DNA of 64,000 bases, taken from the NCBI GenBank assembly GCA_018105865.1, contig CM030832.1, positions 17,168,019-17,232,018 on the forward strand, in the 5' to 3' direction. Both the position numbers and the translations under genes were made by a program. The stretch is from Metaphire vulgaris (taxonomy: Eukaryota; Annelida; Clitellata; Crassiclitellata; Megascolecidae). Numbering within the stretch: the first letter of the stretch is position 1; every line of letters begins with the position of its first letter. The notes beneath the pieces were generated by a model, which did not search any database, was not told where the DNA came from, and saw only the letters and a list, made by a program, of their open reading frames with translations. Positions 50,765-62,580 of this stretch are shown piece after piece.

Positions 50765-50772
50765 GTGATAAC

Positions 50773-51270
50773 CAGGCCCCTTCAGAGTCTGAAGGAGGCC
50801 CGGGCCATTTCGAAATTTTGAGGCCCTGAACAGTTGCAGACTATTGGAGTATTATAACTATGGACTATCCAGTAGCATCATTTCACACTTTTCTTGGGGG
50901 CAAGATAATTTTTTAGCAGATTTTGACAACTTTTTTCAAATTTTTGGCAATTTTGGGCAAATTTGTGAATTTTTGATATTTTTTGTGGCAATTTTGGGGA
51001 TTTTTTTACACATTTCACATTTATTTATTTATTCAATACATTGTACATTATTTCTTCATTTCCTTGGGGGCCATGCCCCCATGCTTCCCAAAATGGTGCC
51101 CCTGATACTATCCATAGTTATAACATTTAATCTGAAGGGCAAATGAAATGACACAGAGGTATAATATTTTTAGATCACAGGTCTTAGTTACACACATAAC
51201 TTAAAAACAGAGGCCCCAGAATTGGAGGCCCGGGCCAAATGGCCTTGCTGCCCCCCTCTGATAGGGCCTG
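50773..51270. mobile_element. hAT-like MITE with CAGGCCC ends
   Basis: 498 bp, starting CAGGCCCCTTCAGAG and ending CCTCTGATAGGGCCTG, with an exact 8-bp duplication GTGATAAC at 50765-50772 and 51271-51278. Confidence 0.88.
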
Positions 51271-51278
51271 GTGATAAC

Positions 51279-53163
51279 AGTTGTGAAACAAGTTCTTTTG
51301 AGCAATTGTCACTTTGGATGCAGTAGAATTTGTCATATGCAAACGTGGTTTGGTTTGGTGTTATTTGGCATTAGCCAGCTTCTAGAATTAGTGAAATAAA
51401 GCATTTGTGGGGCAAAAGTATTACATGGATTACAGATGCCAAGTACTCCATACAAGGAGTATTTGGCATCTAACATCTAACACTCCAAATGTCAGTTATT
51501 GTTTGAAAAAAATTAGCTGTGAATTACATGTAGGTGAAATGTGATATTTTAGGCATGGTTCCTTCCTGAATACTAGAGAAATTAGTCATTGCTGAAATGA
51601 GTGTTTATTGTAAATATATTCTTTAAATCTGTTTTGGCAACACCATATTTATTATAGAGTTTACAAATGTTACATGTTGGTAACTTAGTCACACTTTGGA
51701 AGTTATGAAATGTACAGTAATTGCATTTCTAGCACTATCACATTTGTTTCACTTTGAAATTTTATCTGAAAATCTGCATAAATTGAAAGTTTTTACCCAA
51801 GTTATTTGTCAATGGGATTCTCATCAGTCTCCATTTTCCACCAATGGTGACTAATGATGTAGTCTGCAGGCACCAAATTTTACCAGATAATACAATACAG
51901 TGATCTGCAAGCCAAGAGGTCAAACATTACCGCAGAATTGATTGCAGGTCCTCAAAATATGTTAATTTATGTCTGGCACTTTGATAACAAGTTAAAAGAC
52001 TCGTAATAACAAATAGTATATACATGTAAACTGGTATCGACCTGTTATCAATAGCTAAACAGTTTCTAGGGCAGGGGTGGCCAACCTTTTACTACAAGTG
52101 GGCCATTATAAATTTTGATCAGCATGTGGAGGGCCACATTGTTTTATTGCTCTTTGCACATTGTTTTGAAAAGTTGTGACCATCACTGCAGCCACACAAT
52201 GTTAGTAAATGGTAACTTACAATTAAACAGCAGTTTGAGACTGTATTATAAGTTATAACTTAGGGAAGCCTACATGTAATCAATACGATTTATATCACAC
52301 AAATTCAGTATCTCAAATAGCACAGTCATTCAATTTGAATCAAGCAACTTATATACAAATATTCAACTTAGGCAACAGCAGTATCATTGCAATCAAAAAA
52401 TTAAGTGAAAGATAGTACAGTAGATGTGTAGTATGTCAGCATAACTTGAATGGCAACTAACAAATTCAGATTATAATGATTAACTCATTCATGGTGAATA
52501 GTAAATAAGCAGCAGGTCATAATTAGCAACGATTTTGTAAACACTCGTGCACATAACATGCATAAAATATAGTCATACTGATTTTCAGACCATTTTTTGC
52601 GCCTGAAAAGGGCCCTGACCCTTGTTCCTTCTTGTGGCTATGCTAAAAGGTCAGTAGCTTACCTAGTGAGGTTTGGTGCAGAGCGCCAGCAAAAAATGAG
52701 GGTAAATACGACTAACGCTTGATTCAAATCTTGACCTAGATGTTTGACTGGCAACAGCGTTACAGCAGCATAGCGACGGGGCTGGCGGTATATCAGTATA
52801 TATACCCCATACCCCCTAAATCAGTCTACCTTAAAGTTTTATGTTTTGTTCACATGTGGGACATTAACATGTTTTGATTTTGAAATAGCAATAACTAGTT
52901 AAGATTTATACCCCCCTTCACTCCACTCACATTTCTGACTATGCCAATGACCGGAAACCCACTCTAGTCTACTTTTTTTAAATGACATTTTCCATGATTC
53001 AGTTTTTCATCACTTCTCATGGAAAACGGAATCAAAAGTTATCTAAGAGAACTATAGGTTATTAAATGTTAAGAGAAATCACAGTGGCTTTCACACAGGC
53101 TAATGGCACCTACTGTATAACACTTGAAAATCACTTCATTATTAATGATTAATGCATGTCTAA
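51279..53163. other. Intergenic with decayed hAT pieces
   Basis: CAGGGGTGGCCAACC at 52072 is a typical hAT end without a partner. 52750-52965 is a diverged relative of the MITE at 31547 in reverse orientation, ending TGACTATGCCAATG, without matching flanks. No host gene seen. Confidence 0.5.
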
Positions 53164-53581
53164 AGGGCTGTTCATTAAATGTCTCAACACTGTCAATTTT
53201 TGGGCAATTTTTGACCCCCTCCACCATGTCAACAACTGTCAACTTTCAGTGACCTCCTGATAATTATGTCAAAAACTTCCCTCCACTAAGATTAGTAACG
53301 GCTCCTACCTAAAAAGTTTAGAAGGTTATTATTTTTGCGGTGATGACCTTTTCCCCTTTCTTTTGTTCATCAAGTGTCGTGATGTTGTGACGATGACCTT
53401 TTTTGCTTGACAGGCTTTTTCTGTTGTAATAAATAGTATTCCATGAAATTTCCAAATGTTTTATTTAAAAAAATGAAATTGTTGACGTAAACTTCTCTTG
53501 ACCCGCTCTCCTGTTAACAACTGTCAAACTTTTTAAAACCCTTTGACCCCTATTTTGTTGACGTAATTAATGGATAACCCC
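53164..53581. mobile_element. Harbinger-like MITE
   Basis: Left end AGGGCTGTTCATTAAAT, right end GTAATTAATGGATAACCCC, bordered by TAA at 53161-53163 and 53582-53584. Family of 22577 and 24020. Confidence 0.65.
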
Positions 53582-53877
53582 TAAAACGCGCCTGATAATA
53601 ATCGAGCGCATTTTCAAACATGCATCGCCGTACTGAGTCTACATACTTGCTAACGAATGTCTCTTTTCAATAGATGTCAATGCTCTTTTCTCCTAGACTA
53701 GTCAAAAACTCAAAGTAAAAGAAGTCATTCGGGTCATCAACTCATCATCATGTACTGGAAGCGAACGAGGGCTATAAACTAAGTGCATGGACGACCAAAT
53801 GTATGTAATAGTATTCTAATGTCAACCGATGCGTTTTAATTCAGTCGCAGTTATTTAGGCTTAACTGCAGTGCACTT

Positions 53878-54182
53878 TTAATGCGATGTCAACGGTGACT
53901 GGTCGGTGAATTTTCGCGACGATCGAGTAACGAAGAAAGAGCGCGGGTCTCGACGGTTCTTATCAGCTGATGTTGATTGACCATGTCCGAAGTAAGAGCT
54001 CTTTTCAGAATTAGAATCAGAAGAATTTTTAGAACAAGAATTCGAATTGCGCGACAGAATCAATTGCACCCTTGGAGTTATTATTAGAGGAGACGGCATA
54101 ACGTCATTTGGCTGAAGCCAACTATTTGGGAAATTCCCAAAAGGCAGACTCAAAACATCATCAGCTGAGCCATGGGGAATAG
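53878..54182 (-). CDS. Possible serine-rich terminal exon, unidentified
   Basis: Minus-strand frame after TTCCCGCAG, 100 codons to a stop at 53878. Contains PNDVMPSPLIITPRVQLILS, then a serine/asparagine run SRNSNSCSKNSSDSNS. Composition is less AT-rich than the surroundings and looks coding. The SPLIITP segment could be a phosphorylation motif. I do not recognise the gene. A 40-bp similar stretch lies inverted at 56213-56253. Confidence 0.3.
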
Positions 54183-54250
54183 CTGCGGGAATGTTTTACC
54201 AATGTTCTAAGAACTTTTTATTAGTATGTATTGAAAATGGAGATTCAGTT

Positions 54251-54594
54251 CAGTGGAGGCTCCAGGATTTGGCAAGTGGGGGGGGCATTGGGGTGGCAAC
54301 TTCTAATCATGAGGGCCTCTACCGTTTATTGTTAAGTATGTAGTATAAAGTATAGGGTCCAAACAGGGGCCACTGGAGGGCCAGGCACTCAATAGGGGGC
54401 GCGGACCCTCTGGGCCCAGTGGCGGCTCCAGGATTTGGCAAGTGGGGGCCATTGGGGTGGCAACTTATAATCATGGAGCCTACCTTTTGTTGTTAGGTAT
54501 GTAGTATTAAGTATAGGGTCCCAACAGGGGGACCACTGGGTGGCCAGGCACTCAATAGGGGCACGCCCTCTGGCCCCCTGTGGAGCCGCCACTG
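54251..54594. mobile_element. Tandemly doubled MITE with CAGTGG ends
   Basis: Two similar units, 54251-54416 and 54417-54594, each starting CAGTGGMGGCTCCAGGATTT. The second ends GGAGCCGCCACTG, the inverse of the start. The flanks ATTCAGTT and ATTAAGAT match only partly. Confidence 0.7.
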
Positions 54595-54678
54595 ATTAAG
54601 ATGTTATTGTTCGACATTTGTGTTTGAAAAATAGCAAGTGTACAGTATATTGGATGACATCAATCGTGTTTTCAATAA

Positions 54679-55118
54679 GGGGCTGTCCATTAATTATGTC
54701 AACAATTTTTGGGCAATTTTTGACCCCTCCCAGGGATATTTTTACACCCTCCTAACACCCCAACACCACCCTCCCCCCAATTTGAGGTCAACACCTCAAA
54801 ATATGGTAATGTGGCAATGGTATGTATGCAAAATGGATACTAATTAGCTCTGAACACCCCACCCCCCCAAATGGAGGACACCCCTCCCCCAAACTTTTAT
54901 TGTCGGATGACCTTTTTTGTCAGCCTTTTTCGGGGGAGACTTAAAAATTACGACACCCCCGATTTTACCGACAACCCCCCTCCAATTCAAAATGCTAGAA
55001 ATAACACTGCCCCTCCCCCTTGTCATCAATTGTCAACTTTCAGTTACCCCCACCCTCAATAATTATGTCAAAAACTCCCCCCCCCCAAGATGAATGACAG
55101 GTCCCATTAAGGTTCTTG
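54679..55118. mobile_element. Harbinger-like MITE, right end lost
   Basis: Left end GGGGCTGTCCATTAATTATG after TAA, then the family's TTTTTGGGCAATTTTTGACC. C-rich runs fill the interior and no matching right terminus is seen; the right limit is approximate. Confidence 0.55.
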
Positions 55119-55336
55119 GAAAACCATCACTAAACGGGTTAGCCCGTTTTAAAACGTTGCGCTATATAAGCGACTGTGTACTGCGGACCTGCACGATTTT
55201 CAAAATTCCAACGGCAACCGAGTTAGCTCACATCCAAATAATACTGACTATATATGCAAGGGATATTGACTGTAGACTGACCAAGGCTGGAAAATGTATA
55301 GGAAAAATCTTCAGCCGGATTCTAGAATGGCCATAA

Positions 55337-55960
55337 CTATGCCGAATATGGTCCGATCTTCAAAATTTTTGCACTATTCTGTTCCAATTACACCTCCCAA
55401 CAATCCCGCTCACAGTTGGGGGTCACCGCTGAAAAATTTTTTATTGAGCTTTGAAAAATATTTGTCGGAGATGGTCCGATTTTGGGGTGTAGAGTGGACC
55501 CTACCCCAAAAATTTTTTTGGCACGGATGGTTCGAAAGCCCAATAAAAATGCTCAACAATGGTGCAAACCGCATCTTTCTAGCTTCTATATAGCCTGAAA
55601 TATACTGAGTTGTTCGGTTTTCACATTGAAAACGTTCGCGTAATTGTCATTTCAGCAAGCAATTGGTACATAATTACCCCAAATATGGTCGATCTTCAAA
55701 ATTTTTGCACCATTCTGTTCCAATTACACTCCTCTAGAACTCTATCGCTCACATTTGGGGTTTATTGAAGACGTTTTGCTATTGACCTTTGATCAAATTT
55801 TAAACAAAATGTTAGGAGGGGTCCGATTTTGGGGTGTAGAGTGGTCCCTACCCCCAACTTTTTTCTTTTGGCACGGATGGATAGAAAGAGCAATAAAAAT
55901 GCTCAACAACGGTGCAAACCGCATCTTTCTAGCTTCTATATAGCCTGAAATATAGTCAGT
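55337..55960 (+). repeat. Direct duplication of a ~280-bp unit
   Basis: Units at 55337-55605 and 55672-55960 share GATCTTCAAAATTTTTGCAC, a GGTCCGATTTTGGGGTGTAG block and an AGCTTCTATATAGCCTGAAA end. Similar short frames (NNGANRIFLASI) occur in both. No known protein. Confidence 0.8.
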
Positions 55961-56622
55961 TTATAACATATATGTTCACGTTTTCATTTAACGCCTTTTC
56001 CAAAAATTAATTCCCCGACGCGGGATGACTTTAAAATTTAATTCCCCCTTTAAAAGGTTAACAAAGTTATTATTTATAAAAAAAATTTAAAAGGGAATGA
56101 TATAACTGATTTAATACTTCTGTATTCGTCCGATTCAACCACAATGGCCACTAACAATGGAGGTGCTATTTTTAGCCTACGCGCTACTGGCTTCACGCAG
56201 CCTAGTTAGAAATTACATAATGTCATCTCCTCTAATAATAACTCCATGATTGCACTGATAACTTTTCGACATTTTCATATCATAAACCTACTGAAGGTTC
56301 ACAACATCCACGCCACACAATCAGCCATTTTCGTGTTTAAAATAAAAATATGCTTCTACCAGCCCACTTTGAAACATACCATAACAATAATCGGTAATGA
56401 TGTACATATTGCAGGCTGATGTTTAATTTCTTAATTTAAGTAAATTTTGACATGATTTATGTTTCTATGATTGATCTGCACATTTAATGTTGAATAAATG
56501 TGAAATATAACCATGTACTTTAAAATTTTCATTAATTGTGTTTCAGTTGTGCTATCAAGGGCATGAATTGGCATATTGCTCCTAAAAGTTCTGTTCTGTT
56601 AATGGTTACTTTGGTGTCTTAA

Positions 56623-56821
56623 CCCTTTTATTACTATGGCAACCCTGCCCTTGTACTGGTGTAGGTTAAGTGAAGTTATCGCTGAGTACCATGTTTAAAT
56701 ATCATTGCCACGTTTTGGACTGCCGTGTATTATTGATATATGTAGCCATTTGGCTCTAAGGGTCATGGAAAACGGCTAGGTTTTGGAAGTCTTTGGGCTG
56801 AAGGGTCTAATAACGAAAGGA
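56623..56821. mobile_element. piggyBac-like MITE flanked by TTAA
   Basis: TTAA at 56619-56622 and 56822-56825 encloses CCCTTTTATTACTATGG and TAATAACGAAAGGA, imperfect inverses. Confidence 0.5.
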
Positions 56822-57124
56822 TTAAGCAAATTGCAATATATGATCTTCTTTGGACGCCTCTTGGGTCTACTAGCTAAAATGTTGATTGCTAATCTATGTA
56901 TATGCTAGCTTGTTTCTGACCTGTTTGATTAGCCAGAATCTACATTGCATTAGCTGACTGCCCTTCTCCATAGACACTTGAAAGTGGCTACACTAATCTC
57001 AATGCAGAGAAAACGGCAAAGTGGATGGCCTCGTAGCAGCAGCAGTTTCAGCCAATCATATTGCTACTTTCTTCCTCATTGTCAGCTGGGAATAAACACT
57101 GTCCTGTTTCCATCCAGCTTTTAA

Positions 57125-57408
57125 AAGGTAAAGGTAGGACCCATACTGGAGTCCGAGCATTGGGTTCTGGGGCTTATCTCCGGCCTGGGCAATCAGCGAC
57201 GTAGGTGGTATAAGCCACAAGTCTGGGGTAGGTTGCCATTACTTTCCCCAGACCCATGTTTACCTCGCAGCTTAGCGCTGCTCCTCAGTTTACCACTGCC
57301 CTCTGGTGAGTGAGGCTGAGTCGACCTTAGGGCTCCTGCAGGAATTGAACCCGCAACCTTCTGCTCCATCGTCCAATGTTGTTACCACTCTTCTAACTTC
57401 CCGCCCAT
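57125..57408 (-). mobile_element. tRNA-derived SINE, second family, uninterrupted copy
   Basis: The minus-strand head near 57408 reads GGGCGGGAAGTTAGAAGAGT, with B box GGGTTCAATTCC. It is co-linear with 37545-38067 and lacks both insertions found there, so it serves as the empty-site reference. Confidence 0.8.
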
Positions 57409-57621
57409 ATCCAGCTTTTAGGCACCCACAAATTTCGGCTCTGATTTTGAAGACATACCAGTCAAAAACAATTTTCCAAAATTCTGCAGCTTTTGCAATG
57501 AAGAACAGTCAAGTGTGCCTATTGTTTTAGACAGTGATGATGTGAATTTGGATTTTATCAGTAGAAGAAGCATGAATAGTGCCCCATTGTTGACAGAAAC
57601 ATATATATATATATATATATA

Positions 57622-59683
57622 CAGGGCGTCTATCCCCCTTTTTCATTGGAGCAAGTTCCCCCAAACCTGACATAGGCGTTCTGGGACGCGGGGGGGGCGC
57701 GGCGCCCCAGGCGCTTCGGGGTGATTGCGGGAGGGGCGGCTTAAGGCCCTCCCGCCACGGGGTCGATGGTATAACCCCGGAAAAATTTTGAAGTTGCAGA
57801 TGCTCGTAGGTAGTTTTAGTGGAGTTTTTTTGGCACACAATTCACAATTGAGCACCTGATACATCATGATTTTTATCTTAGACCATGTAATTTTTTTGCT
57901 TATTTTCTTAATATCAGTCCATGATGATGGGATGATGGTGAAAAAAGTGTTGTTGTGAAACATATTACAACTTGCAATTATGTGAGATTTTCGCCAACAA
58001 ACAGAGAAAAAGTACAATACATGCTAATGGCCTAATGCTATTTAGGCTACTTCTGTCTGAGCTGTCTCTGTCCACTACGCACCACAAGTAGGCTATTTGG
58101 AGTCACTGCAATGTTCAACGACTAAGAGCGGTCGAAGCTTGTTTGAGCATAACGCAAAGTTATCAATAATGTCTTGAACCGACAGGCTGTCAACAATATC
58201 ACGTTCACTGGCAAGGATTGTCAACGCTGAGAACCAATCATCAGACATTGTGCTGCGCAGTCGATTTTTAATGATCTTTACTCTGCTCATGATCGTTCTG
58301 CACTGCAGCTTGTAACAGCAACTGTGGCCAGAATCTTCACCAAGTATTGCAGTTCTGTGAACGATGATAACTCCAGCAACGCTCTTAAAGGTTTCAAGAA
58401 TGTGTGGTCTTCCCATCGTTTGGTGCAGTGCTCCGTCATTCTCGTTTCAGATTCGCCAACACTCACCTCTGGCGCTGTCGCCAAACCATCTGCTGCTTTA
58501 ACATTCCTGTCACATGCCGTGGAAACATCAGATACATCAATGAGATGTGACAACAACTTGTAAACAGGTGCAAAGGCATTTAATTCGGCTGCTACTGCAC
58601 TGGAATCCACATGATAGAACTTGCATAGATGCTGAATGTCAGTTGCGGTAACCTCGGGCGATGACAACAGATTTGCTGGTGTAAAAAACTTCATTTCTCG
58701 AAGAAAGTCAACATTCTCGCTGCTGAAACGATCATTCAGTTGCTGTAAGATAACATCGAGACTGCGAATGATGACTTCAGTTTTATAAGCTTGTTCTCGG
58801 TCAGCTATGCTTTCATCATCAGCCTGTTCACCAGCCATTCGTTTCTTTTTTCTAATTCATACGTGAACTGTACGGTGTAGCGGATGTACAAAACTGTACA
58901 TACCTTAAATGCTTATATCCATGTTTTGTACAGCAATGACTTTGCCATTTGTCTGCTCTAACGATCAAATTACAGCACAACTCCTTACATTTATACTTAA
59001 AGATAGACTTTTCTCTAGGCATAATGTTATTTCGCACAGATTTATTATTGTAAAATTGGCATTGCTACTGTATGACGCTGTTTTATAAATACGATGACGT
59101 CATATTATTATTATTATTATGCAAACAATTTTTTGGCAGTAAACATGTCAATGTATGCTCAAGAGCGCTTTACAAAACGAGCTGTTAAACAAGTCGTCTT
59201 CAACTGCTTTCCGAACCGCTCAGGGAGTGACTCAGTTGTGACTCTTCGGAGCAGGTTAAAGGGTTGCCACGCCGGAAGGATCTCCAAGACCCGCTGTCCG
59301 AAGAGGAGGAGGGACAACCAGTTGAGCATTGTGTCCGGATGATGACGTTCAATCGCTGAGTTCTCACGATCAGCTCGGAGAGATATGTCGGCAATGAGGG
59401 TCTTATCATACACGCCAGCCAATGTCATAGAGATGATATCGGATCTTAACCAATGCAATCATATGATGACTATGAGTCTATGACGACGTCATATCTTATC
59501 ATACATCAACTTCAACGTCATAGAGATGATAATTTGTAATCGGCAGATTATGAACCACAACGGCGTAATTTTCCCTCGAAAGTTCTTTCAAAAAATTTCC
59601 CTTTCCCCTCCATAAATCAAAAAATTCCTTCCCCCCTTTTTTTTCGTTGGAGCATTTGCTCCAAGGCTTATATGGTGTAGACG

Positions 59684-59688
<5 letters not shown>
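57622..59688 (-). mobile_element. hAT element with degraded transposase, embedded in (TA)n
   Basis: Left end CAGGGCGTCTATCCCCC, right end GTGTAGACGCCCT (inverse). Both edges touch (TA)n (57600-57621 and 59689-59726), which hides any duplication. GGAGCAARTKCYCC motifs lie subterminally on both sides. Encodes the transposase remnant at 58093-58838. Confidence 0.7.
58093..58838 (-). pseudogene. hAT transposase, C-terminal part, frameshifted
   Basis: The first frame (58838-58287) begins MAGEQADDESIADREQAYKT and ends VTSCSAERS. A second frame continues SMSRVKIIKNRLRSTMSDDW, then ALTILASERDIVDSL. This is the hAT dimerisation region in which an AERSFS...KxxLRSTM block is conserved. It resembles the zf-TTF/ZMYM-type branch. 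The N-terminal BED/TTF finger and catalytic aspartates are not seen. One shift near 58290-58310 breaks it. Confidence 0.75.
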
Positions 59689-59730
<42 letters not shown>

Positions 59731-60150
59731 TCTTTGATCCACAAAGTTCTTTCTGGATCAAAGTTATTCAAATTAAGATTCCTCCTTTTGTAGCAGTGAG
59801 TAACCTTGTTGCATAAAGATGCTTGCAAATTACAGAGTGGGTGCCTTCAATTTGGGTTCAAGGTCTGTTCTGTTCATTGTTGCAGCAGATAACCACTGTA
59901 AACAATAGCCCCAATTATGAGCCTTTGCTCATTGTCTTGTTTGCTTACTTCATGCAGTTATTACAGAACAGAACCGGTAACATTATGCTGCACACTTTTC
60001 GATGTTTGAGGACCTGTAACTGTTCTTTATGTTTTCACATATGCTGATTCCGAAAATGACAATAGTTTTTGCATATCGCGTACAGTTTTTTTCACAAAAT
60101 AGCAAATTATGACCAAAAATGGCCTTTTTACAGCTGTGTATTATTTGTAG

Positions 60151-60630
60151 GGTTCTAGGGCAATTCAGAGACGGACAATTTGGAGCGGACAATTCAGAGA
60201 AGGACAATTCGGAGCCAAGTTTCACTGAGTTTAAATAAATGATAATCTCGCCCCGACGGTTGGGTGATAACAATTGTCGGTGCCTTCGATTGCAGACTAT
60301 TGTGTTAGATTACGAAAACCGGAATGCAATAGAGTACTTAAGAAGATGTAGCCATAACATCAATTTATTGAATTAGCTTCATTATTCATCGAACTTCAAT
60401 ACAAAATGCTCAGTATAATTATTTTTAAACACAAACTACTTATAATCATTTATAAAACAGGTTGTATAACTTTATCGACATATTTTTAAACAGTCATATT
60501 TTGAAACAGTTTTATGACTTTATACAACTTTCATGGCATTAGTTATAATAAATTCTTCTGTCGGGGCGATATTAGTCCTTCTCCGAATTGTTCGTCTCCG
60601 AATTGTCCGTCTCCAAATTGCCCAATCACC
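60151..60630. mobile_element. Element A with GGTTCTAGG end and motif arrays
   Basis: Exact 8-bp duplication ATTTGTAG at 60143-60150 and 60631-60638. Left end GGTTCTAGGGCAATTCAGAG; right end the inverse of GGTGATTGGGCAATTTGGAG. Both subterminal regions are tandem runs of CGGACAATTCGGAGA-like units in opposite orientation. Non-coding. Shares its terminal sequence with 61942-62337. Confidence 0.85.
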
Positions 60631-60885
60631 ATTTGTAGACCTAGACTTATAATTTTGGGTGCATGAATTACTGAAGTAAGCATGGTTAGGCTTATGTCAG
60701 CTGAATTTTAGCATTATATAAATGGTGTAAAATGCTGAAGTATGCATGCTGACATCAGATGAATTTTAACACCTAGCAGTTTGGGTCATATGCATTCATT
60801 TGTCCAGTGATGGTCTTGCGGTAAATTATGTAACTACATACAAGTTGAATTTTTAATTTTAAGGGCTTCTAGAGGTTGCAAAAAT

Positions 60886-62580
60886 AGTGTTGACATCTTC
60901 TGCCATACATGTGGCAGTTACAGTGTTAAAAAGCAGTGACAGGACATTACCTGCTTCGTTAAGTAGACGTTTGAAGCGCATTTTGGAATTAAACTTGGAG
61001 ATCGGGACAAATCATGAGCTCTGCATAAAGTCTGTCGGACTTGTGTTGAATCATTACTACTTTGGAGCAAAACGGCTTTGCCATTTGCCATTCCTATGGT
61101 GTGGTGTGAGCCTAAAGAATACAGCAATGAGTGCTACTGTTGTTCATGTAATTTGCAAGGATATAATAGTAGAAACAAACAGAACATCTCATATCCGGAT
61201 CTGCCCTCTGCAAGACAACGTGTGCCTCATGGACCTGATATACTTGTTCCCGTTCCTTTTACATTTTTTGAGGGAATCCCTTAGACGAAGAAGATAGAAA
61301 TACGTTTTGGAGAAGATGAAGACGAATACCATGTTGAAAGGGATTTGAATGAGCCATTGCTTTTTAATCAGAGCAAACCAAATGAGTTGGTGAGAGAACT
61401 GAACCTGACGAAAGACTATGCACAGCTTTTTGGTTTGAGATTAAACACAAAGAATTTACTTGCTCCAGGCACAACATACTGATGGTACCGACACCTGAAA
61501 GAACAATTTTTACCTTATTTTGCTTCAGATGATGACTTGATTTTTCTTTGTAACGTTCCTGAGCTTGTGTGCCATTTAGGAGGCTCTGGAATCAACTACA
61601 ATGCCGGCGATTGGAGATTGTTTATTGATTCGCCTAAAACTAGTTTGAAAGCTGTTTTACTTCATAACGGAAATGAATATGGATCTGTTCCATTAGCATA
61701 TTCAACACAGCTAAAGGAAACCTATGAAAATCATCAACGTGTTTTGACCAAGATCAAATACACAGAATATAACTAGATGGTATGCAGAGATCTTAAAGTT
61801 ATCTGTATGCTGCTTCGTCAGCAGAAAGGCAACACACAAATGCCATGCTTTTTGTGTGAGTGAGACAAAAGAGCCAGAAGTCAACACTGGCAAAAACAAA
61901 ATTGGTCACCTTGACTCAATTTGAAGCCTGGATCTAAAAACGGTATGTAGACAATTGACCACAGGACGATCGACCATAGGACATTTGACCACAGAGAATG
62001 TTTGACCACTAGACGATTGACCACAGCGGACGTTAAGTGGTCAATTGTCCCATGGTCAAACATCTGCCGACGATAAAGAGCAAACGTGAAGTAAGCCAAA
62101 AACACATTTAATAAATCAATGCAGATTTTACTAAACCACATGTTAAGACAATTTCGAATTTGTTTGGTCACAACATTCCCTTGTTATTCATCGAAAATGC
62201 CTGCAGCATACAGCTTTGCTAAGCCTAATACTCATGGCTGTGGTCAATGGTCCCGTGGTCAAACGTCCGCTGTGGTCACTTGTCCAGTGGTCAAATGTCC
62301 TATGGTCAATCATCCTGTGGTCAATCGTCCTAGAACCCTAAAAACATTGTTGCTACAAGTTTGATTGACCTATCAATGACTAGCACTAGTCTTACTGTCA
62401 CCACTGCACAGAAAATTGGGTCTATTTAAGCAGTTTGTAAAGGCCCTAGACAAAGAAGAAGAGAGCTTCAAATGCATTCACAATAAATTTCCAGCAGTAA
62501 GCTATCAAAAAGTGAAAGGAGTATTTGTAGGCCCACAAATTCAGAGTTACTTTTCGATGATCAGTTTGAAAAATGACGAC
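60886..62580 (+). pseudogene. Broken copy of a repetitive uncharacterised animal protein family
   Basis: Read across several frame changes: CHTCGSYSVKKQ near 60902, ALPFAIPMVWCEPKEYS, LPSARQRVPHGPDILVPVP, LNLTKDYAQLFGLRLNTKNL, LLAPGTTY, then the open part 61537-61776 (DWRLFIDSPKTSLKAVLLHN, YGSVPLAYSTQLKETYEN). After it come MPCFLCE and, beyond the insertion at 61942-62337, LGLFKQFVKALDKEEESF and VFVGPQIQSYF. I recognise this as a multi-copy family of unknown function, seen in many invertebrates (arthropods, Hydra) and probably transposon-associated. Stops and frameshifts show it is dead. Confidence 0.7.
61942..62337. mobile_element. Element B with motif arrays, inserted in the pseudogene
   Basis: Exact 8-bp duplication CTAAAAAC at 61934-61941 and 62338-62345. 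Starts GGTATGTAGACAATTGACCA and ends GGTCAATCGTCCTAGAACC. About five TTGACCACAGGACGA-like units follow the left end, and about six inverted units precede the right end. Related to element A by the GGTTCTAGG terminus. Non-coding. Confidence 0.88.
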
